From an uncultured Flavobacterium sp. (GTDB taxonomy: Bacteria > Bacteroidota > Bacteroidia > Flavobacteriales > Flavobacteriaceae), in NCBI GenBank assembly GCA_946480635.1, contig CAMLKV010000028.1, forward strand, positions 1-12,116: a DNA stretch of 12,116 nucleotides. The letters are read 5' to 3'. This document shows positions 6,541 through 12,116 of the stretch, one piece after another. The translations under genes were made by a program, and so were the position numbers. The notes beneath the pieces are model-generated. The model had not been told where the DNA came from. It did not search any database and worked only from the letters and a program-made list of their open reading frames with translations. Numbering within the stretch: position 1 is the stretch's first letter; the number at the start of each line of letters is the position of its first letter.

Positions 6541-7737
6541 TTAGTTTTTTGAAAAAATCACTGTTGAACAATTCCCTCCAAATCCGAAAGAATTGGACAA
6601 TACGTGATTGATTTCTTTATTTTTTAATGACGTTTGCGGAATTAAGTTGAACTCTTCCATAGGAGTCACAAAATTCAGATTAGGAAAAACCACATTGTTC
6701 TGCAAAGCCAAAACACTGTACACCGCTTCTATAGCAGCTGCAGCTGCTAATGTATGACCCGTAAAAGCTTTTGTAGAACTAAACTCTGGAGTATTATCAC
6801 CAAAAATTCGGATCAAAGCACGACCTTCCGACAAATCATTGTTTGGAGTAGCCGTTCCGTGAGCATTTACATAATCGATGTGAGAGGGTTGAAGGCCAGC
6901 AATTTTTAAAGCTTTTTCCATCGCTAAAAAGGCTCCATCACCATTTTCCGAAGAAGCCGTTTGATGATACGCATCGTTAGCGTTTCCAAAACCTGAAACA
7001 TACGCCAATACTTTTTTATTTGATTTCTGAACCAATTCATCTGATTCTAAAACCAAGAAAGCTGCTGCTTCTCCTAAATTTAATCCTTTACGATTATTAT
7101 CGAATGGTGTATTATAAGTATCCGATAAAATCATCAAGGTTTTAAATCCGTTAATCGTGAATTTTGCCAAAGCATCGGTTCCACCAACAACTACTCTATC
7201 AAGTTTACCTTGCTGAATCATTCGAGCTCCCATCATGATAGCATTCGCAGCAGAAGAGCAAGCTGTACTTATCGTTGAAACAAAACCTTCCAGACCAATA
7301 TATTCTGCAATTTTATGCGAAGAATCTCCCGCATCGTGACTACTGATGTATTTTTGACAAGCTTCATCTTCAAAATATTCGTAATAGAAACGCTCTGTCA
7401 TGTCCATTCCACCAACACTGGTTGAAGAAATCAAACCTGATCGACAATCATTCATGTTGGAAATTCCAGCATCTTCAATTGCTTTTTTGGCAGCATAAGC
7501 ACCCAACATTGCAGTTCTCGAATAATTATTGTCAGATGACAATCCAAGAAGTTGCTCTAATTGAGGATTGGTCAACTTAATTTCTCCCACTTTGATAACA
7601 TCTTTGTGAACGGTATGGAAATTTTCAATTGAAGAAATCCCTTTTTGTTCTGTTATCAACGCGTTATAATTCTCTTCTACCGTTTTACCAATAGCAGAGA
7701 TAATTCCCATTCCTGTTATCGCAACTTTCTTATTCAT
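6541..7737 (-). CDS. Beta-ketoacyl-ACP synthase (FabF-like), catalytically intact
   Basis: The 398-residue protein has the thiolase-fold start MNKKVAITGMGIISAIG, active-site STACSSAANA with Cys160, NAHGTAT with His293, and FTGHTLAAAA with His328, ending SNSFGFGGNCSTV. It should catalyse chain extension by decarboxylative Claisen condensation of malonyl-ACP onto a growing acyl chain. It sits 3 bp after the acyl carrier protein gene and just before the catalytically altered homologue, so a KS/CLF heterodimer is a fair inference. The ATG at 7737 is supported by the family N-terminus. It is one of two intact ketosynthases in the window, probably with different chain roles. Confidence 0.95.
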   Translation of the reverse strand: MNKKVAITGMGIISAIGKTVEENYNALITEQKGISSIENFHTVHKDVIKVGEIKLTNPQLEQLLGLSSDNNYSRTAMLGAYAAKKAIEDAGISNMNDCRSGLISSTSVGGMDMTERFYYEYFEDEACQKYISSHDAGDSSHKIAEYIGLEGFVSTISTACSSAANAIMMGARMIQQGKLDRVVVGGTDALAKFTINGFKTLMILSDTYNTPFDNNRKGLNLGEAAAFLVLESDELVQKSNKKVLAYVSGFGNANDAYHQTASSENGDGAFLAMEKALKIAGLQPSHIDYVNAHGTATPNNDLSEGRALIRIFGDNTPEFSSTKAFTGHTLAAAAAIEAVYSVLALQNNVVFPNLNFVTPMEEFNLIPQTSLKNKEINHVLSNSFGFGGNCSTVIFSKN

Positions 7738-7740
7738 GAA

Positions 7741-7998
7741 TTATTTTGTTCTGTTTGCAGTAATATAAGCAGCCATAGTATCGATTGACTGGAAAATGTT
7801 TTTTCCTTCTTTTGGATCTGTTAATTTGATACCATAATCTTTGTCTAACAATACGATTAATTCCAAAGCATCGATTGAATCTAATCCTAAACCATCACCA
7901 AAAAGTGCATCATTATCATTAATATCCTCAACTGCAATATCTTCTAAGTTTAAAACTTCAATGATTTTTGATTTTAATTCTTGTTTTAAAGCGTCCAT
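7741..7998 (-). CDS. Acyl carrier protein
   Basis: The 85-residue product is a typical ACP. The phosphopantetheine site is [17 protein letters not shown], with Ser41 as the attachment residue, and helices lie before and after. It would carry the growing chain as a thioester in the cytoplasm for the neighbouring ketosynthases. The start ATG at 7998 overlaps the end of the short ketosynthase-like gene by 13 bp (7986-7998), so translation is probably coupled. The ketosynthase gene follows 3 bp later. It is distinct in context from a housekeeping ACP, which normally lies beside fabF; no fab gene set is seen here. Confidence 0.95.
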   Translation of the reverse strand: MDALKQELKSKIIEVLNLEDIAVEDINDNDALFGDGLGLDSIDALELIVLLDKDYGIKLTDPKEGKNIFQSIDTMAAYITANRTK

Positions 7999-8630
7999 AA
8001 TGTATTTGTATATAATTGTTTTATTGATTCTATGTTATGTTCTTGGCTCAAGGTATTAGTTGGTTTTTTTTCAACTAAATATACTACAGCTCTATAATTC
8101 TCTTGATATAATTCTGTCCAACCACAAAGCACTTTTTCTGCTTTTTCTGATTCCAGAAGGTTATTGGCATAATGCAACATAAACTCTGCTGGGAAATCTT
8201 CAAAAACAAAAAAAGCATTCTCCGATTTTAAATTGTGTTTAATACTAATCTCACCAATACAAATATTAGGAAGTGTATACACAAAAACAGCTGGGCTCGG
8301 GAAATAACTCTCTTTGCTTGCTATCGATCCTTGGTATTTTACATCAGTATCCAAACTCGACGAGCGATTGGCAAAAACCAATGCAATATCATTTTCTTGT
8401 TCATTGGACTGCACTACTTCTTTTAAAAGTAATTCGGCCGATAAAAAAGCTAATTTACTCAAATTGTCCATTTTAAAAAATTTGGGATAGTCAATCTCAA
8501 AGTTTTTATATGCTGCTTTTGAAAATTCCGAAAAAGAAGCATTTTCAAAAACAAATCTATTTTCCCCAGAAAGGAAAACAGAATTATCTTCGATAACACA
8601 ACTTGCCGATATGTAACTTTTAAATTCCAA
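7986..8630 (-). CDS. Short ketosynthase-like protein lacking the catalytic half, TTG start
   Basis: The 214-residue product resembles the N-terminal half of a beta-ketoacyl synthase. It has [17 protein letters not shown] at 53-69, [14 protein letters not shown] at 83-96, and [18 protein letters not shown] at 112-129. The nucleophile region '[10 protein letters not shown]' at 141-150 contains no Cys, and VLCGWTE sits where full enzymes have VVVGGTD. It ends before the two histidine motifs, so it cannot be a stand-alone synthase. Similar 'ketosynthase N-terminal-like' proteins occur in aryl-polyene and flexirubin loci as probable partners or scaffolds. The first in-frame start is TTG at 8630-8628, one base after the previous TAA; the next ATG is at codon 54, too late for the fold. 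It overlaps the ACP gene by 13 bp. Confidence 0.82.
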   Translation of the reverse strand: MEFKSYISASCVIEDNSVFLSGENRFVFENASFSEFSKAAYKNFEIDYPKFFKMDNLSKLAFLSAELLLKEVVQSNEQENDIALVFANRSSSLDTDVKYQGSIASKESYFPSPAVFVYTLPNICIGEISIKHNLKSENAFFVFEDFPAEFMLHYANNLLESEKAEKVLCGWTELYQENYRAVVYLVEKKPTNTLSQEHNIESIKQLYTNTLWTL

Positions 8631-8631
8631 T

Positions 8632-9768
8632 TTATTTTACTTTTTCAAATAGTACTGCGGTATTACAACCTCCAAAACCTGAAGCTGTTTTAAGAAAATA
8701 ATCCATTTGCACAGCTTGGTTATCAGTAATTACATTAATAGCTTGACTTACTCCTAAATCTGAATATCCTTTAGAGACAATCAATCTATTTTGTTTAGCA
8801 CTTTCCATCGCCATAACAGTTTCTAATAAACCTGAAGCGCCTAATGTATGTCCGTAATACCCTTTCAAGCTATTCACAGGAACTTCATGTAATCTTTGAC
8901 GATTGAAAGCAATGGCTTCCATTTCGTCATTATATAAAGTAGCTGTTCCGTGTGCCGATATAAAATTCAATTTTTTTCTATCTAGATTGGCTTCTTTAAA
9001 AGCACTTTCAATACTTCTAAACAAACCTTCTCCTGTTCTTGAAGGCCCTGAAATATGATTGGCATCGTTTACCGCGCCATCACCCATGATTCTAAAACTA
9101 TTTGGTTTTACTAAAGTTTCATCAGCAGTAATATAAACCGCTGCTACTGCTTCTCCTAAAGTCACTCCTGTACGATTTGCATCATAAGGCTTACAAGGTT
9201 CTGCACTCATTGCCTGAAAAGAATTGAATCCAGAAAGCACAAATTCTGAAACTTCATCTCCAGCAACTACAAAAGCATCATCATAAAGTCCTGACTGTAT
9301 CATTCGTTTAGCAACCGAAACCGCTAAAATTCCCGAAACGCAAGCATTCGAAACCACTATGGGCTCTATTTCAAAACCAAAATATGTGCTTATTTTTTTA
9401 GCTAAAACCCCCAATTGTGCATTCTCTACCACTTCTTTTTCATCTTCCAAAAGACATATATTTCCTTTGGTAGTTGAAAAAATGAAAGCTGTTTTTTTAG
9501 TAATCTTATTTTCTTTCACTAGCGGTTGTAATACCAGTATCATCATTTTCTCCAATTTGGTGAAACCGTTTCCACTTTCAATTTTGGAAAAAGCAGATTC
9601 TAAGGCATTATTATCGACAACAGAAGCATAAAAAGATTCCAATTGTCCAACATTGTGATGGCTTTTAATACCAGAAACATTGTTTTGAACTGCTTCCCAA
9701 TTGGAAGCTACATCAAATCCTAAAGGTGTAATACAATTACTTGCCGTTATGTAAACGTTCTTCTTCAT
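8632..9768 (-). CDS. Beta-ketoacyl-ACP synthase, catalytically intact (second ketosynthase)
   Basis: The 378-residue protein has the full set of ketosynthase motifs: [10 protein letters not shown] with Cys143, SAHGTAT with His273, [10 protein letters not shown] with His307, and the C-terminal [10 protein letters not shown]. It extends or primes the acyl-ACP chain. It differs in motif detail from the other intact ketosynthase (SNACVS against STACSS), so it is probably a separate functional type rather than a recent copy. The ATG at 9768-9766 overlaps the TAA of the thioesterase frame by one base (TAATG), a coupling arrangement. The short ketosynthase-like gene starts one base beyond its stop. 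Confidence 0.93.
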   Translation of the reverse strand: MKKNVYITASNCITPLGFDVASNWEAVQNNVSGIKSHHNVGQLESFYASVVDNNALESAFSKIESGNGFTKLEKMMILVLQPLVKENKITKKTAFIFSTTKGNICLLEDEKEVVENAQLGVLAKKISTYFGFEIEPIVVSNACVSGILAVSVAKRMIQSGLYDDAFVVAGDEVSEFVLSGFNSFQAMSAEPCKPYDANRTGVTLGEAVAAVYITADETLVKPNSFRIMGDGAVNDANHISGPSRTGEGLFRSIESAFKEANLDRKKLNFISAHGTATLYNDEMEAIAFNRQRLHEVPVNSLKGYYGHTLGASGLLETVMAMESAKQNRLIVSKGYSDLGVSQAINVITDNQAVQMDYFLKTASGFGGCNTAVLFEKVK

Positions 9769-10109
9769 TATTTCAATAACCCTACTTTACGTTTCCAATC
9801 CTCAAAAAAAGGTGGCAAATTTAATGACAAATCTCCTTTAGCATCTACAAAAACCTGAATCGTTTCTCCTGTACATACCACTTTTTCATTAGCATCAAAA
9901 ATCTTGTATCTAAAAATCATTTTAGCAGCAGGAGTGTTGATAATAGTTGTTTCTATTCGAGCAACGTCACCATATCTCAACGACAATTTATGCTCACATT
10001 CCGATTTTACAATAGGAGTTGTGTATCCGTTACGTTGAACATCTAAATATGATATTCCGTGTTTACGACCAAAGGCCTCTCTTCCATCCTCAAAATAAGT
10101 AATATAATT
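9768..10109 (-). pseudogene. Hotdog acyl-ACP/CoA thioesterase (4HBT-like), 5' end missing
   Basis: The frame reads from about NYITYFEDGREAFGRKHGIS through TPIVKSECEHKLSLRYGDVARIE to PPFFEDWKRKVGLLK at 9768. This is the core and C-terminal part of a 4-hydroxybenzoyl-CoA-thioesterase-like protein, as found in aryl-polyene loci to release or proofread chains. About 113 residues are present against a usual 130-140. The expected N-terminal strand with the catalytic Asp (VRF..xD..GVVWHG type) is absent. An in-frame TAA at 10140-10142 lies ten codons upstream, inside the end of the permease gene, with no ATG or GTG between. The first usable codon is TTG at 9986, well into the fold, which would leave only 72 residues. 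So the gene is broken, or the sequence here is wrong. It may be non-functional as read. Confidence 0.75.
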
Positions 10110-10120
10110 CTGGCACTTCG

Positions 10121-11406
10121 TTATACTGCTCTTTTTTTCTTATCATAACCTATAGCAATAGTCGTTGTAATTATAAAAAACAAAAGTAATAAAAATATTT
10201 CCGGCAGGATTTCTACAAAACCTCCACTGCGTAATAACACATCATAGAAAGCATTTAATCCCCAATTCATTGGTGAAATGTGAGATGCATACTGCATTAC
10301 TTTTGGCATAGCAAAAACAGGAACCCAAACTCCACCGATTGCAGCCAAAATAACCACTGAGTTGCTCCAAACGGCGCAGATTGTTCTTGCGTTTTAGCAA
10401 TTGTGCCTAATAATATTCCGAAGCCAATAGCAGCCAATCCTGAGAACAATGCAACTGTACTCATTAAAAGCATTCTTCCTTCAATATCTAAAACTGGTAA
10501 ACCTAAATATGGAAAAAGATAAACTCCAACTGCTACCATTAACCAAAACTGAATCATACAGATGATTAAATATGTAGCTGTTTTTCCTAGAATAACAATC
10601 GCATAAGGAACAGGATTTGTTATCAATCTAACTAAAGTTCCTTGGCTTTTTTCTTTTACAATATTAATAGACAGAGGCACTACCACGAAGAATATTGCAA
10701 ACAAGGTCCATGCTGGCACATTATGTTGTACTGAGTTAGGTATAATTTCCTTGTTGTCTATTTTTGGGACAATTTCTTTAAAAGAAATGAAACTTTTTTG
10801 ATCAAAAATGGGTGCTTCACCTTCTCCTAACTGATCCTGAAAAGTAGCATAAATCGATTTATTTTCGATTTGTGAAATCATTTTATCGATTGCGCTTTTT
10901 ACTCCGCTTTTAAAAGCCAATTGTGTTGCCGGATCAAAATATAATTTTACTTCTTTAGGAAGTATTTCTTTGTTTGATGAAGCTACTTTGGTAGAATCTT
11001 CCATCCCAAAATTACTCAGAATTTTGTTTACGTTTTGATTGACTTTTAATTGTAAATCAGTACTTAATTTTGCAGGAATTACAATTGCCAATTGGTATTT
11101 ACCTTTAAAAACAGCATCTTTAGCAATAGCCTCTGTAACATTCTCATTATTAATTTGAGTCACTATTTCGAAAGAACCGCTTTCATTTAAGTTCTCTTTT
11201 ACAGTTTTTGAAATATTACCGTGATCGTTATCCACTAATAAAATTGGAATTTTAGCATCGGAAACCACTTTGAAAGTACTGTCTTGTATTAAGGTAATCG
11301 TTATAATAAGCACCAATGGCATGACAAACAATATCACCAATCCTCCGAAATCTCTTTTTAGTAAGAGTACTTCTTTATAAACCGACATTAAAAACTTATG
11401 CATCAT
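10121..11406 (-). pseudogene. ABC-2 type export permease, interrupted by a one-base frameshift
   Basis: The first frame encodes the N-terminal part of an ABC-2 permease: a membrane helix near residues 24-42, a large extracytoplasmic region, and helices from about 230 on. It reaches the conserved QEQSAPFGAT and then ends out of frame in LLCQK. The correct continuation (VVILAAIGGVWVPVFAMPK ... YDKKKRAV) lies in the next frame to 10121. Inserting one base near 10358-10363 (ACTCAG to ACTTCAG, giving A-T-S-V-V) restores about 427 residues, a normal length. The longest frame begins with GTG at 11409; ATGs at 11406 and 11403 follow at once and overlap the ATPase stop (11396), so one of these is likely the start. 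It pairs with the ATPase to export an unknown substrate. A sequencing error in a short T run is a plausible alternative to a true pseudogene. Confidence 0.82.
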
Positions 11407-12116
11407 CACGTAATTCTTTACCGGTTAATGAAATAAAAACATCCTCCAAATTATGTGCATTTTGAGTTTCTGCAATTAAGCCCTCTGGTGTTCCTTGAGC
11501 ATAAATGTTTCCTCTGTCTATAATAGCAATGTGGGTACAAAAATCTTGTGCTTCGGTTAAGTGATGTGATGTATATATAATTGTAGTTCCTCCAGCATTT
11601 AATTCTTTCAAATAATCAATAATTACATTTTTTGACTGAACATCTACACCAACTGTAGGTTCATCTAAAAACAAAACCTTAGGATTATGAAGAATACCAG
11701 CAATTAAATTTACACGACGTTTCATTCCACCTGAAAAGGTTTCAACTTTTTTATCTGCAAATTTTAAAAGCCCTAGATGTTCTAAAGCTGCATCTACTTT
11801 TTCACACAATTCCTTCCCTTTCAAACCATACATACTACCAAAATAGCGAAGGTTTTCACGAGCGGTCAAAGTTGGATACAAAGCATATTCCTGTGGAACA
11901 ACACCAATAGTTTTCTTTATTTGCGTTGCGTTTTTATCGTATGAAAGTGAGTCGATTGTAAATTTTCCCGATGTAGGTTTAATTAAACCACACAGCATAG
12001 AAATCAAGGTAGTTTTTCCAGCTCCATTTGGTCCTAACAATCCAAAAATTTCTTTTTCCTCGATTTGTAAACTTAAGTTGTGTACAGAGAAGTCTTCGGA
12101 ATCTTTATATTTTTTA
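11396..12116 (-). CDS. ABC transporter ATP-binding protein (partial at window edge)
   Basis: The frame is open to the window end, so the N-terminus is missing. Visible from the edge are KKYKDSEDFSVHNLSLQIEEKEIFG, then Walker A (GPNGAGKTT), the Q-loop region VVPQEYALYP, the signature FSGGMKRR, Walker B VLFLDEPT followed by GVD, and the H-loop TSHH. It is a complete, apparently active nucleotide-binding domain of the drug/antibiotic-export (DrrA/NatA-like) type. TTG at 12040 is not the start, because the frame continues in family-like sequence upstream. The gene ends DDA-TAA, overlapping the permease start by about 11 bp, so the two are translationally coupled. Export of pigment precursors or envelope lipids is inferred from the neighbourhood. 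Confidence 0.93.
   Translation of the reverse strand, partial: KKYKDSEDFSVHNLSLQIEEKEIFGLLGPNGAGKTTLISMLCGLIKPTSGKFTIDSLSYDKNATQIKKTIGVVPQEYALYPTLTARENLRYFGSMYGLKGKELCEKVDAALEHLGLLKFADKKVETFSGGMKRRVNLIAGILHNPKVLFLDEPTVGVDVQSKNVIIDYLKELNAGGTTIIYTSHHLTEAQDFCTHIAIIDRGNIYAQGTPEGLIAETQNAHNLEDVFISLTGKELRDDA

Noticed and set aside
10110..10139. Ten codons EKKSSITKCQ in frame with the thioesterase as its N-terminus
   Set aside because: They overlap the end of the permease in another frame, contain no usual start codon and do not resemble the family N-terminus.

Overview
The window is AT-rich (roughly one third G+C by eye) and codes almost wall to wall on the minus strand. The gene set points to Bacteroidota, most likely Flavobacteriaceae, probably Flavobacterium or a close relative. 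It matches part of a flexirubin / aryl-polyene type pigment locus, the kind described in Flavobacterium johnsoniae. No species can be named from sequence alone.

Read in the direction of transcription (from 12116 down to 1), four blocks follow each other. (1) An ABC-2 export pair: an ATPase, cut by the window edge, and a permease carrying a one-base frameshift near 10360. (2) The polyene assembly core: a hotdog thioesterase that has lost its 5' end, a ketosynthase with an intact Cys-His-His triad, a short ketosynthase-like protein without a C-terminal half, an acyl carrier protein, a second intact ketosynthase, and a ketosynthase homologue with all three catalytic residues replaced (chain-length-factor-like). 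(3) An envelope block: a membrane-anchored polysaccharide deacetylase, a LolA-like carrier, a small lipoprotein, and two tandem paralogous outer-membrane beta-barrel proteins. (4) A tailing and export block: a FabZ-like dehydratase with an altered catalytic position, a small secreted protein of unknown function, a GT2 glycosyltransferase fused to DUF2062, and the start of an MMPL/RND-type exporter that runs off the left edge.

Intergenic gaps are 0 to 45 bp and several genes overlap by 1 to 23 bp, so this looks like one polycistronic unit whose promoter lies beyond 12116. I saw no convincing promoter, terminator, tRNA, rRNA, CRISPR array or mobile element. No stretch over 300 bp lacks a gene. 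Inferred joint role: the ACP, ketosynthases and dehydratase build a polyene chain. The LolA, lipoprotein, beta-barrel and MMPL proteins would place the lipid-like pigment in the outer membrane. A ketoreductase, the dialkylresorcinol genes (darA/darB) and an aromatic starter enzyme would be needed but are not in the window.

The strongest oddities are the two damaged genes within about 250 bp (9.77-10.37 kb), the set of catalytically altered homologues, and the twin beta-barrel genes inserted in the pigment operon. Several starts are GTG or TTG, and some longest open frames begin upstream of the likely real start.
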